Shown: positions 7,753 to 16,900 of the stretch, one piece after another
Numbering within the stretch: the stretch's first letter is position 1
How the letters are laid out: the number at the start of each line of letters is the position of its first letter
Assembly (NCBI GenBank): GCA_900553605.1
Contig: USDX01000009.1
Span: 1 to 64,000 of the forward strand
DNA length: 64,000 nt
Reading direction: 5' to 3'
Source: an uncultured Eggerthella sp.
GTDB taxonomy: Bacteria > Actinomycetota > Coriobacteriia > Coriobacteriales > Eggerthellaceae
The notes under the pieces: generated by a model
The model's database searches: none
Told to the model about the DNA's origin: nothing
What the model saw: only the letters and a program-made list of their open reading frames with translations
Position numbers and translations under genes: made by a program

Positions 7753-8400
7753 ATGATCCCTATTCGACAGCTGCCAAAATCGCCAACGCGAAAGTGCTTT
7801 GAAGAGGCATTTCTTGAGCTCTATGCCCAAAAGCCGCTCGATCAAATCAGCGTTATGGCTCTTACGGAAAAGGCGGGCTATTCACGGGCGACGTTTTACC
7901 GCAACTATTACAGCATCAGCAATGTTCTTGAGTCCGTCGAAGAAGAAAACACCTGCACTTCAACCTGCCAAGCCATTATTTCGTGCTTAGACGATATTAC
8001 GCTTGAGCAGGCTACCGATGCGATGGCCGACTTTTATCAAAAACGCTTCAGGGAAGTTTCCATTTTGGCGAACGGGGAATATGGGTCTATTTACCTTGAT
8101 AAGCAGTGTGAGCCGATGAAACAGCTGTTCGCCGCATTGTTGGATAGGGGCTTTGAGCTTTCTTCTTTCCAGCTTGATGTTATTTCGGAGTACATCGCTT
8201 CGGCGAAAGTGGGCATGCTTCGGCTGTGGGTAAATGATCCAAGCAAGATTACTCTTAACCATTTGAACAAGATGACGGAAAACATCTTCGAATCGAGGCT
8301 TTGGACCTACCTTGCAAAGTGCCTTTCGGGCGATGGCGCCAAACGGGACAAGATCGTGCTTCCCGAGGAGTTCCCGGATTATCCCTGGATGATGAAGTAG
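7753..8400 (+). CDS. TetR/AcrR-family transcriptional regulator
   Basis: The product has 215 residues. The N-terminal helix-turn-helix reads ISVMALTEKAGYSRATFYRNYYS (about residues 32-54), typical of TetR proteins, followed by an all-helical ligand domain of the TetR_C type. It diverges from hypA, and the gap holds a palindrome, so it is the probable repressor of the hyp/redox operon. Its inducer may be the operon's substrate. Its stop codon is followed at once, in the same frame, by the silent hsdS cassette, which suggests a recombination boundary there. Confidence 0.88.
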   Translation: MIPIRQLPKSPTRKCFEEAFLELYAQKPLDQISVMALTEKAGYSRATFYRNYYSISNVLESVEEENTCTSTCQAIISCLDDITLEQATDAMADFYQKRFREVSILANGEYGSIYLDKQCEPMKQLFAALLDRGFELSSFQLDVISEYIASAKVGMLRLWVNDPSKITLNHLNKMTENIFESRLWTYLAKCLSGDGAKRDKIVLPEEFPDYPWMMK

Positions 8401-8454
8401 GGGCATGTCTCTACCTGCAATCCTGAAGCTGCAAGGAAGAAGGCCATCGCTCAA

Positions 8455-8470
8455 CTAAATGGCTATTTAG
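8455..8470 (+). repeat. Recombination site S1
   Basis: ctaaatggctatttag is a palindrome with an asymmetric centre, so orientation can be read. S1 is followed by aagagctgtt, which is identical to the sequence following S4 on the minus strand, making S1 and S4 an inverted pair of about 26 bp. Both are read as LNGYLEEL in the same frame. Confidence 0.8.
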
Positions 8471-9129
8471 AAGAGCTGTTCGCGGCTCTATTCTCCGAGC
8501 TGATTTCAAGCCGGGATTATAGTTACGTCCCATTGACTGATGTCATATTTTTTCAAGAAGGCCCCGGAATAAGGAATTGGCAATATGTTTACGATGGAGA
8601 CGGAGTTAACTTCATCAACATACGATGTATCCAAAACCATGACCTTGATTTGTCGAAGGCGAACCAAATCTCAGTCGAAGAGGCGTACGGTAAGTACGAT
8701 CATTTTTTGGTAAAGCCCGGGGATATCCTGATGTCGTCCTCGGGAACCTTGGGTCGTTATGCGATTGCACGGCAAGAGCATCTCCCGCTTTGCATGAATA
8801 CATCAGTGATCCGTTTCAGGCCGCTTGCTGATTCCGCTGCCTATGCTTTTGTATACGGGTATCTTATTTCGCGAGAGTTTTATAACCACCTAACAGGCAT
8901 GGCAAATGGAAGTGCGCAGGTAAATTTTGGGCCGACGCATCTAAAGAAAATAGAGGTACCTTGGCCTGACGAAGACGTAATACGTACCTTTAATAAAATG
9001 ACAATGCCCCTCATTGAAACAATGAACGCTTTGCGTAGCGAATCGAATAAACTAGCTACCCTTCGTAACACTCTTCTCCCCAAGCTCATGTCGGGCGAGA
9101 TTGACGTCTCGAAGGTCGACCTCACGCAG

Positions 9130-9145
9130 CTAAATAGCCATTTAG
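9130..9145 (-). repeat. Recombination site S2
   Basis: On the plus strand this reads ctaaatagccatttag, the reverse orientation to S1. The preceding ~27 bp (tctcgaaggtcgacctcacg and onward) match, with one change, the sequence before S3 read on the minus strand, giving an inverted pair of about 43 bp. The stop codon of the HEPN-like gene lies inside this site. Confidence 0.8.
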
Positions 9146-9723
9146 TTAACCAGGCAATCAGACGCTTCGTCGCCAGATGTGAAGTCGGTTATGGCGCCAT
9201 ACGAAAGTCTTCCCTTATCAATCTCGCGGTTGCACTCAGGGTGTTTCAGAAGAAAGGTCGCTACCGCTTGGCCAACGCATTCGACATACCTAGCGAGATT
9301 AACTGTAAGATGAAATTCTCGATTGTCTTCCGTTGCTTTTTCCCCAATCTCGATCGAACCCGCGCCAATCAGCAATTGATCATCAGGTGCGAAAACATGA
9401 AATCTAACGTTGTGGTATTTCGTTAATTTCCCAGCGTCTGGTGCGAGGGATCCATTGTGCAAAACTGAATTACGTAGCTGATAGATATCGCTCGCCGACA
9501 TGCTTAAACAGGACTCCTCTCTTAAGATAGGGATCAGATAGCATTCAGCCCAAGCGATATATTTTTTGCTACTCGTACGATTGTTTTCCCCAAGCGCTGT
9601 TGCGCAGACATCAGGAATTATCAAAGCGGCATTGAGCGCAGAGATATAAAGTTTATGTTCCATTGCGGCACGCATCTCGACGACATAATCACTCGGGCGC
9701 ATGCCTACTGGCTTCCAATTCAT
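9142..9723 (-). CDS. HEPN-like protein embedded in the hsdS inversion locus
   Basis: The product has 193 residues and is predicted to be mainly helical. The motif LRNSVLH (Arg84-Asn85 to His89) matches the R-N-x3-H (RX4-6H) catalytic signature of HEPN ribonucleases found in toxins, abortive-infection proteins and CRISPR nucleases. The start was chosen at 9723 (MNWKPVGMRPS) because GGAAGGG lies just upstream; the longer frame overlaps the recombinase start. The gene diverges from the recombinase across only 61 bp. Its TAA stop is formed by recombination site S2, so inversion could change its C-terminus. The family call is tentative; a non-toxic hypothetical protein is the alternative. Confidence 0.6.
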   Translation of the reverse strand: MNWKPVGMRPSDYVVEMRAAMEHKLYISALNAALIIPDVCATALGENNRTSSKKYIAWAECYLIPILREESCLSMSASDIYQLRNSVLHNGSLAPDAGKLTKYHNVRFHVFAPDDQLLIGAGSIEIGEKATEDNREFHLTVNLARYVECVGQAVATFLLKHPECNREIDKGRLSYGAITDFTSGDEASDCLVN

Positions 9724-9784
9724 AAACAACCCTTCCATATACGGAATATGTTTACGTTTCCACCCGTCAAAGCAAGGAGACGAA

Positions 9785-10744
9785 ATGAACGACGAAGTAA
9801 TAGATGATATTTTACAGCGTATGCAAAAGGTGCTTACTTGCAAGCAGCTTAGAGTACTGAAAGCGGAGCTCATTGCTGCGTTCGAGCCAAAAAATGAGGT
9901 CGATTCATGTGATTGTCTGGCAACGTTTTTAACCGCCAAGGAGGTTGAAGGATGCTCGCCTAAAACTATTCAGTACTACCGAGATACGCTCAAACGAATG
10001 CTAGAGGCCATCGAAAAGCCACTGACACAAATCGAAAGCGATGACCTGCGGCGATACCTTAACGATTATGAGAGCACACGCTACGCTAGTAAGGTGACTA
10101 TCGATAATATCAGGCGTATTATGTCCAGCTTCTTCTCTTGGCTGGAGGACGAAGATTACATCGTTAAAAACCCTGTTCGCCGAATCCATCGAGTTAAAAC
10201 TGCGCAAGTAGTCAAGGAGACGCTGACTGACGAAGAGTTGGAAACCCTGCGCGACTCTTGTGGAAACGATCGCGACTTAGCGGTCGTGGACCTTCTTGCC
10301 TCTACAGGCATGCGCATTGGCGAGCTCGTGCGGCTGGACATTGACGACGTGAACCTGCAAGAACGCGAATGCATCGTTACCGGCAAGGGCAACAAGCAAC
10401 GGCCGGTCTACTTCGATGCCCGAGCGAAGTTGCATCTAAGCGAATACCTAGAAAGGCGCAACGACGACAACCCCGCGTTGTTCGTTTCGCTTGATTCTAC
10501 GGCAAAGCGTGTCACCGTAGGAGGCATGGAATTGCGTCTGCGGAACCTAGGCAAGAACGCCGGTGTTTCGCGTGTGCACCCGCATAAGTTCCGTCGCACG
10601 CTGGCGACTCATGCCATTGATAAGGGGATGCCGATCGAGCAAGTGCAAAAGCTGCTCGGCCATGCGAAAATAGACACCACCATGCACTACGCCATGGTGA
10701 ATCAGAACAACGTGAAGGCTTCGCACAGAAGGTACTTGGAATGA
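9785..10744 (+). CDS. Tyrosine site-specific recombinase (XerD-like)
   Basis: The product has 319 residues. The N-terminal SAM-like core-binding domain (CDCLATFLTAKEVEGCSPKTI) is followed by the catalytic domain with Arg177 (STGMRIGELV), the H267-x-x-R270 box (HPHKFRRTLATH), LLGHAKIDTT and nucleophile Tyr302 (MHYAMV). The start at 9785 follows AAGGAG. Its stop overlaps the start of the half-hsdS cassette B (ATGA at 10741-10744), so the two are translationally coupled. Recombinases of this type invert hsdS cassettes in phase-variable type I systems; the four palindromic sites around it are the likely substrates. Confidence 0.92.
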   Translation: MNDEVIDDILQRMQKVLTCKQLRVLKAELIAAFEPKNEVDSCDCLATFLTAKEVEGCSPKTIQYYRDTLKRMLEAIEKPLTQIESDDLRRYLNDYESTRYASKVTIDNIRRIMSSFFSWLEDEDYIVKNPVRRIHRVKTAQVVKETLTDEELETLRDSCGNDRDLAVVDLLASTGMRIGELVRLDIDDVNLQERECIVTGKGNKQRPVYFDARAKLHLSEYLERRNDDNPALFVSLDSTAKRVTVGGMELRLRNLGKNAGVSRVHPHKFRRTLATHAIDKGMPIEQVQKLLGHAKIDTTMHYAMVNQNNVKASHRRYLE

Positions 10745-11265
10745 AAATCGAGGACATTTGCACTCGCATTTGCTCTGGCGGAACGCCCAAAAGCGGCAAA
10801 GCCGAGTACTATGAAAACGGTACGATTCCCTGGCTCAACACCAAAGAGATAAATTTCAACCGAATCCGAGCGACCGAAACCTTTATAACGGAAGAAGGAC
10901 TGAATAACTCTTCTGCGAAATGGATCAAGCCGCACGCTGTCATTGTTGCCATGTACGGTGCCACGGCAGGGCGTGTTGCTGTAGCGGAGATCCCGCTGAC
11001 GACCAACCAAGCATGCTGCAATTTAGAAGTTGACGAAACGATCGCCGACTACCGTTACATCTACTACTGGCTGAAGCAAAATTATGACAATATTGCCGGG
11101 CTCGCAAACGGTGGAGCACAGCAAAACCTCAGCGCGAAAGTAATCCGGCAAATCGAGATTAATTTGCCGGACTTAATAAAGCAGCGCTCGATTGCGAACT
11201 TCTTGGATAGATTCGATAGTAAGATTGAAACAAATGCTAAGCTAAATGGCTATTTAGCTGCGTGA
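10741..11265 (+). CDS. Half-length HsdS (N-terminal TRD, cassette B)
   Basis: The product has 174 residues, one target-recognition domain only, whereas a full HsdS is near 400. It shows ICSGGTPKSGKAEYYENG, IPWLNTKEI, IVAMYGATAGRVAV and NGGAQQNLSAKVIRQIEI, the classic HsdS TRD landmarks, then the central helix ending NAKLNGYLAA. Unlike cassette A it has a start codon, overlapping the recombinase stop. The frame ends just past site S3, so inversion of S3-S4 would join it in frame to the second TRD of the present hsdS and create a full plus-strand hsdS behind the recombinase. As it stands it could also work as a half subunit. Confidence 0.85.
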   Translation: MKIEDICTRICSGGTPKSGKAEYYENGTIPWLNTKEINFNRIRATETFITEEGLNNSSAKWIKPHAVIVAMYGATAGRVAVAEIPLTTNQACCNLEVDETIADYRYIYYWLKQNYDNIAGLANGGAQQNLSAKVIRQIEINLPDLIKQRSIANFLDRFDSKIETNAKLNGYLAA

Positions 11266-12442
11266 GATCGACCTTCGAGACATCGATTTCACCTGACATC
11301 AATTTGGGCAGGAGAGCATCACGAAGTTCGGCAAGAGATTTCGATTCGCGCAGATTGGATTCGATCACGCGGATCAGAGGGTTTGCGAGCGATTCAAACC
11401 GTTCTAGCTGTTTTTTCGTCAAGCAAGGAAGGGCAAACCGCCTCAAAATTTTCCCCGACAGGCTTCCGCGTGTTGACGTCGAATCCGACCAGGCACGAAG
11501 CTCCTCATATCTTGCCGCAAGGGCAAACAAGAGATAAGAACCGCATTTCTCTTCTGGAACCATAACAACTACCGACTGATTCACATAGGTATCAAATAAA
11601 AGCATCGAGGTTTGACCCCTGGTAAAACCTTGGCCAGCGGATGCCATAACAATGCTGCCGCGATTTGCGAGTTTTGTCGATGAGCCCTCAATGCCTTCGG
11701 GTGTAATTGTCTTCTCCGAGCCAATGATGAATCTAGCTCTGGTTTCGCCGGACGAAAGCCACGGTAGCGTTCCATTCCAGTAGCTAGGTATTTTGGTGGA
11801 TGGCGTTCCTCCGCTGTAGATACGCTTGCAGTAATCACCAACTGTGCAGGACTCTTCGACTGCATTTTCGAGATCAGCACACTTGGCAAGCAACAGCTCT
11901 TCTAAATAGCCATTTAGCTTAGTATTGGTAGCAATTTTTTCATCCAAGCACTCGAGCACTGCAGCGATTCTCTGCTGACAATTGAGCGATGGAAGTGGAA
12001 TTTCAAACGCCAGCAAATCTGCAGAGCTTAGGGTTGGGTACGTGGACACGCTTTGCTCCGCAAGCGTCTGGAATCCCCTCGTCGCCTGGTTAGTGGTTAG
12101 TGCATAGTAGAGATAGCTAGGGAGCACGCGGTTTTCGTTTGCGTCTATGACGCTAAAGCCCGTTGAAACGAGCATGTTTGTAGGCGGTTTTTTAAGAAGA
12201 GCGTAATGTTCTTGGTTGGGACGGACCATTGAGTATACGATGCTATTTGGTTTGACTTTTCGACGTGCCCTGCTCGGAACTTTATCAATCAGAGGATCGA
12301 GTTGCTGTAGTTCGGAAATCGCGCCGCGAGTCACATTGCCGGTGTCAAGATATTGAATGCGAGTCCAAGCCTCTTTAGTTGAGTATTGGCTGGCGTTAAT
12401 GGTGCAAATTTCGCTTAATGTAACCCTACAGCCCATACCCAA
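11237..12442 (-). CDS. hsdS: Type I restriction-modification specificity subunit HsdS (current expressed form)
   Basis: The product has 401 residues. TRD1 occupies residues 1 to about 170 and TRD2 about 185 to 365 (IYSGGTPSTKIPSYWNG, LPWLSSGETR, IVMASAGQGFTRGQTS). The TRDs are divided by the conserved helix EKIATNTKLNGYLEELL, encoded over recombination site S4. The C-terminus LMSGEIDVSKVDLTQLNSHLA is encoded over S3. HsdS sets the DNA sequence recognised by the HsdM2S methylase and the HsdR complex. It overlaps the hsdM stop by 17 bp, so it is coupled to hsdM. The sites at its middle and end allow either TRD to be exchanged with cassettes A and B. Confidence 0.93.
   Translation of the reverse strand: MGMGCRVTLSEICTINASQYSTKEAWTRIQYLDTGNVTRGAISELQQLDPLIDKVPSRARRKVKPNSIVYSMVRPNQEHYALLKKPPTNMLVSTGFSVIDANENRVLPSYLYYALTTNQATRGFQTLAEQSVSTYPTLSSADLLAFEIPLPSLNCQQRIAAVLECLDEKIATNTKLNGYLEELLLAKCADLENAVEESCTVGDYCKRIYSGGTPSTKIPSYWNGTLPWLSSGETRARFIIGSEKTITPEGIEGSSTKLANRGSIVMASAGQGFTRGQTSMLLFDTYVNQSVVVMVPEEKCGSYLLFALAARYEELRAWSDSTSTRGSLSGKILRRFALPCLTKKQLERFESLANPLIRVIESNLRESKSLAELRDALLPKLMSGEIDVSKVDLTQLNSHLA
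11242..11257 (+). repeat. Recombination site S3
   Basis: ctaaatggctatttag in plus orientation is shared by the 3' end of cassette B (plus strand, read KLNGYL) and the 3' end of hsdS (minus strand, read QLNSHL). The upstream aatgctaag matches that of S4 on the minus strand (aatactaag), so S3 and S4 form an inverted pair of about 25 bp. Confidence 0.8.
11902..11917 (-). repeat. Recombination site S4, centre of hsdS
   Basis: The plus strand reads ctaaatagccatttag; on the coding strand of hsdS it is ctaaatggctatttag followed by aagagctgtt, identical to S1. Crossing S4 with S1 inverts 3.46 kb and joins TRD1 to cassette A in frame. Confidence 0.8.
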
Positions 12443-13937
12443 TCGCCTCCAGATTCTTCTTGATCTGCTCTTGCAGGCGGTTTGATTCCTCGAAGCATTT
12501 GGATATCTCGCTGGTTAGGCGCGCCATCTTCTCATCAAAGGGTTCGTCGTCTTCCTCGACGTCGGCGATGCCCACATAGCGGCCGGGTGTGATGATATAG
12601 TCCTGTTTGGCTATATCCTCGATGCTCGCTATAGCGCTGAAGCCCTTTTCTTCTTCAAGCTTGCCTTCACGAAACGCATCGAATGCGTCAGCAACTTTGG
12701 CAATATCCTCATCGGTAAACTCGCGTAGCTTGCGGCTCACCATGGTTCCCATGTTGCGTGCGTCGATGAACAGGGTCTTGCTCGGCTGTGTCTTCTTTTT
12801 GGTGATGATCCACAGGCACACGGGGATCTGTGTGCTGTAGAACAGCTGACCCGGCATGGCTACCACGCCCTCCACCAGGTCGGCCTCAATCAGCTTGGCG
12901 CGGATGGAGCCCTCGTTGTTCGTTTGGCTGGAAAGCGAGCCGTTGGCTAGCACCATGCCCATGCGGCCGCTGCGGTTCAGATGGTGCACCATATGCTGAA
13001 CCCAAGCGAAGTTGGCGTTGCCCTCGGGTGGCACGCCGTATTCCCAACGCGGGTCATCCTTCAGCTTGTCGCCACCCCAGTCTTTCATGTTGAAAGGCGG
13101 ATTTGCTAGGACGAAGTCGAACTTCTCAGTACGATGCAAGTCGTTGAAGAACGTATCGGCGTTTTGCTTCCCTAGATTTGCATCAATGCCACGGATGGCA
13201 AGGTTCATGGTTGCCATTTTCCATGTGGTGGGGTTGCTCTCTTGGCCGTAAACGGACAGGTCGTCAATCTTGCCTTGATGGCGCTTTACGAACTCTGCTG
13301 ACTGCACGAACATGCCGCCACTACCGCAGCAGGGGTCGTACACGCGTCCGTGGTAAGGTTCGATGATTTCGACCAGCGTCTTCACGATGCAAGCTGGCGT
13401 ATAGAATTCGCCGGCGTTTTTGCCTTCTGCCTCGGCAAACTTTGCCAGACAGTACTCGTAGGTGCGGCCAAGGATGTCGCGCGTATCGCCCTTTTCGGCC
13501 ATTTGGACGTTGGTGAACAGGTCCACTACTTCTCCCAGGCGGCGCTTGTCCAGCTCCTGGCGGGCAAAGTTCTTGGGCAGGATGTTCTTCAGCTTGTCGT
13601 TCTCGGCCTCGATCTGGCGCATCGCTTCATCGATGACCTTGCCGATCTCTGGCGTATGGGCTGCGGCGGCAACGGTGGCCCAGCGGGCGCTCTCCGGCAC
13701 GAAGAAGATGTTCTCTGCCAAGTACTCGTCGCGGTCCTCTTCGAAGCCTTCGCCCTCCTCGACCAGCTCTTGGTAGCGCTGGTCGAACTTGTCGGAGATA
13801 TATTTCAGGAAGATGAGTCCCAGTACTACGTTCTTGTACTCGGATGCGTCTATGTTGCCGCGCAGCTTGTCTGCTGCGCTCCAGATCTGTTGCTCGAAGC
13901 CAATTTCGGCGGTGTTGTCGGCTTTCTTTTTAGCCAC
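12426..13937 (-). CDS. hsdM: Type I restriction-modification N6-adenine methyltransferase HsdM
   Basis: The product has 503 residues, normal for the family. An N-terminal helical HsdM_N domain (QQIWSAADKLRGNID) is followed by the methylase domain: GEFYTPACIVKTLVEII, the SAM loop YDPCCGSGGMFV and catalytic ANPPFNMKDW (NPPF motif IV). It methylates adenine at the site chosen by HsdS. It follows hsdR with a 9-bp gap and overlaps hsdS, so the three form one hsdRMS transcription unit read on the minus strand. Confidence 0.96.
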   Translation of the reverse strand: MAKKKADNTAEIGFEQQIWSAADKLRGNIDASEYKNVVLGLIFLKYISDKFDQRYQELVEEGEGFEEDRDEYLAENIFFVPESARWATVAAAAHTPEIGKVIDEAMRQIEAENDKLKNILPKNFARQELDKRRLGEVVDLFTNVQMAEKGDTRDILGRTYEYCLAKFAEAEGKNAGEFYTPACIVKTLVEIIEPYHGRVYDPCCGSGGMFVQSAEFVKRHQGKIDDLSVYGQESNPTTWKMATMNLAIRGIDANLGKQNADTFFNDLHRTEKFDFVLANPPFNMKDWGGDKLKDDPRWEYGVPPEGNANFAWVQHMVHHLNRSGRMGMVLANGSLSSQTNNEGSIRAKLIEADLVEGVVAMPGQLFYSTQIPVCLWIITKKKTQPSKTLFIDARNMGTMVSRKLREFTDEDIAKVADAFDAFREGKLEEEKGFSAIASIEDIAKQDYIITPGRYVGIADVEEDDEPFDEKMARLTSEISKCFEESNRLQEQIKKNLEAIGYGL

Positions 13938-13946
13938 GATTCGCTC

Positions 13947-16900
13947 CTATTCGAACGTCTTGCCGTCGGCCCAGAGCTCGCATTGTCTCATGACCGTGTC
14001 CATTGCATCGTCCACGCCCTCGGGCGGGTATTTGTATTTGCGCAGAAGGCGCTTGATGGCGCGGCGCATGCCGGCGCGGGCACTCTCTTTTTTCTGCCAG
14101 TCGATGGTAGCGCTTTTCTGCAGTGTTTCGGTGAGTTCGCGTGTAATGGCCACCAACTGGTCGTTGTTATAGAAGTCGTGCACTGCCTGCGGCTTGGTTA
14201 TGGCATCGTAGAAGGCCATTTCTTCATCGCTCAGGCCCAGCTTCTCGGCGTCGGTCCGGTCCTTCATCATTTCGTGGGCCATGTTCACTAGCTCTTCGAT
14301 GACTTGAGCATTGGTGAGCATGCCGTTCAGGTAGCTGTTGAGTGTACCCTGCAGCATATCGGAGAACTTCTGGGCTTTTACCACGCTGGTTCTTTGGTAG
14401 GTGCGCACCCTCTCTTTGATGAGGCGCTTCAAGCTTTCGACGGCAACGTTCTTTTCCTTCATGTTGGCAACTTCAGTGAGGAACGCCTCATCGAATAGCG
14501 ATATCTCGACGTCTTCGCCGTCGAACAGGTTGAGCACGCCGTCGGCATGGACCGTCTGCTTCATAATCTCGGTCACGCGCTTGTTGAACTCCGCGTAGGT
14601 CATGCCTTTGCCGCCGCCCGCCTTGCGGCCTGTGAGGCGCAGCACCTGCACGCGCAGCACGGAAAGATAGGCTGCCTCGTGCTGGTCTTCCTGCGAAACT
14701 AGGCTCTTACATAGGCTGAGTGCCTGGTTCATAAGTTGGCATTGCTTCAGGAACTCTTCACAGTCCTCGCGGCGCATGGGGTCGAGCAGCCAGTCGGTGC
14801 CCTCGGCGATGGCGGCGGCAAGCTGGGTTTTCTTGTCGGTGAAGATGAGCTTGCCGTAGTTGAAGCCGTACAGCAGGTCGCGGCACACGTCTAGCTTCTC
14901 CAGAAACTTGGGATATGCGGTGGCGGCAACGTCCATGTTGCCGTAGTTGCCCTGGTCGCGCTTGGTGTAGTCCTTCATTGCCTGCTTGAGCGCGCGGGCA
15001 ATGCCGATGTAGTCCACCACCAGGCCGCCCTCTTTGCCCCGGCAGACGCGGTTCACACGAGCGATTGCTTGCATCAGGTCGTAGCCCTTCATAGGCTTGA
15101 ACACATACATGGTGGCTAGGCTCGGCACATCGAAGCCAGTGAGCCACATGTCCACAACGATGGCGATCTTCAGTGGGTCGTCGTCGTTCTTGAAGCGCTG
15201 CTCCATGTCCTTCTTGTGCTTGGTGCCGCCGCATACCTCGAACCATTCCTCTGGGTCCTGGTTGGACATGGTCATGACCACACCCACCTTTTCCTTCCAA
15301 GAAGGGCGAAGCTCCATGATGCGTCGGTAGATCTTCATGGCGATTGGGCGGCTATAGGCCACGATGAGGGCCTTGCCTGCCAGAACGTCAGCGCGGTTGT
15401 TCTCGTAGTGTTCCACGATGTCGCGGCACAGCGAGTCGATGGTCTCGGGCGTGTCGAAGATGGCGTTGAGGCCTCCCAAGTCGCGCTTCGATTTCTCGAT
15501 GCTCGCTTCGTCTGCCTGGTCGGCGAATTCGCGGTAGGCGGCATCAATCTTGCCCAGCGCATCGCTATCTAGATGCAGCGCCACCACGCGGCTCTCGTAG
15601 TAGACGGGCTTGGTCGATTCGTCTTCAACCGACTGAGTCATGTCGTAGACGTCGATGTAATCGCCGAAGATCTCGCGGGTGTTGCGGTCTTCAAGTGCGA
15701 TGGGCGTGCCGGTGAATCCGATGTAGGACGCGTTGGGCAGCGCTTTGCGTACTACACGCGCCGCCCCAACGGACACCTTTCCGCTGGTGTCCATCTTTTC
15801 GGTGAGGCCGTACTGGCCGCGATGCGCCTCATCCACCATCACCACAACGTTGCTGCGGTCGCATAGCGGCTCGTCGCCGTCGGTGAATTTCTGCATGGTG
15901 GTGAATATGATGCCGTTTGCCTCGCGCCCCTCCAACAGGCTTTTCAGGTCCTCGCGGCTTGTTGCCTGAACGGGGTTTTGGCGCAGGAATGCCGAGCAAC
16001 GCCCAAATTGCCCGAACAGCTGGTCGTCCAGATCGTTGCGGTCAGTGATGACCACGATAGTGGGGCTGTCCAGGTGGCGTTGCAGCAAGTGCGCGAAGAA
16101 CACCATAGAAAGCGACTTGCCGGAACCCTGTGTGTGCCAGAATACGCCGATCTTTCCGTCGCCTGCCACTGCTTCTTCGGCGCGTTCGATTGCCCTGCGC
16201 ACACCGAAGTACTGGTGGTAGGCAGCGAGGATTTTCACGATCTTGTCGTTGGTGTCGTTGAAACAGATGAAGTTCTGAATGAGGTCGAGCAAGCGTGCTT
16301 TAGGCATCATACCGTCGAGCATGGTTTGCCAGGTGGCTGCCTTGGTTTCGGAGTAATCGCCGTCGGTAGACTTCCATGCAACGTATCGGTCTTCGTCGGC
16401 GGTGATGGTCCCCACGCGCGTTTCCGACATATCGCTCATCACGCAGAAGACGTTCGGCACGAACATGCTGGGGATGTGGTGCATGTAGTTGCGTAGCTGC
16501 AGGTAGGCGTCTGATGCATCGGTTTCCTCGCGTGAGGGTGACTTCAACTCGAACATAACGAGCGGCATGCCGTTCACGAACGCGATCACGTCGGGACGCT
16601 TCTCGGAGTATTCCACAAAGGTCCATTGGTTAACGACGTGGAAGTCGTTGTTTTCGGGGTCGTCGAAGTCGAGCAGGCGCACAATGTCGTCGCGCTCTCG
16701 TTTGCCATCAAAGAAGCGAACCTCGACACCCGATTGCAAGTAATCGTTGAAGGTTTCGTTGCGCTGTTCGAGCGTACCGCCCTCGATGTTTTGGATCTTG
16801 AGGATTGCCTCGTCGATTGCTGCGGTGGGAAGCCCCCTGTTGATGCGCGCTAGGGAATCTTCAAGAATTCCGGGCAGGAACACATCACGGTATTCCTCGG

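Larger units (their letters stand above)
8401..9147 (+). pseudogene. Silent hsdS cassette A (C-terminal half, no start)
   Basis: This frame encodes a target-recognition half of a type I specificity subunit: QLNGYLEELFAALF, then a TRD (FINIRCIQNHDLDL, ILMSSSGTLGRYAI, NGSAQVNFGPTHLKKIEVPW), ending LPKLMSGEIDVSKVDLTQLN. It has no start codon or ribosome site of its own; the frame is open back to the tetR stop. It is bounded by recombination sites S1 (8455-8470) and S2 (9130-9145). The last 17 residues match the C-terminus of the expressed hsdS at 11237. Its role would be to replace the second TRD of hsdS after inversion. The reading frame continues to 9426 but without HsdS character. Confidence 0.82.

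Noticed and set aside
9148..9426. Extension of silent hsdS cassette A to the end of its open frame
   Set aside because: HsdS character ends at the S2 site. The remaining frame lies opposite the HEPN-like gene and is a shadow.
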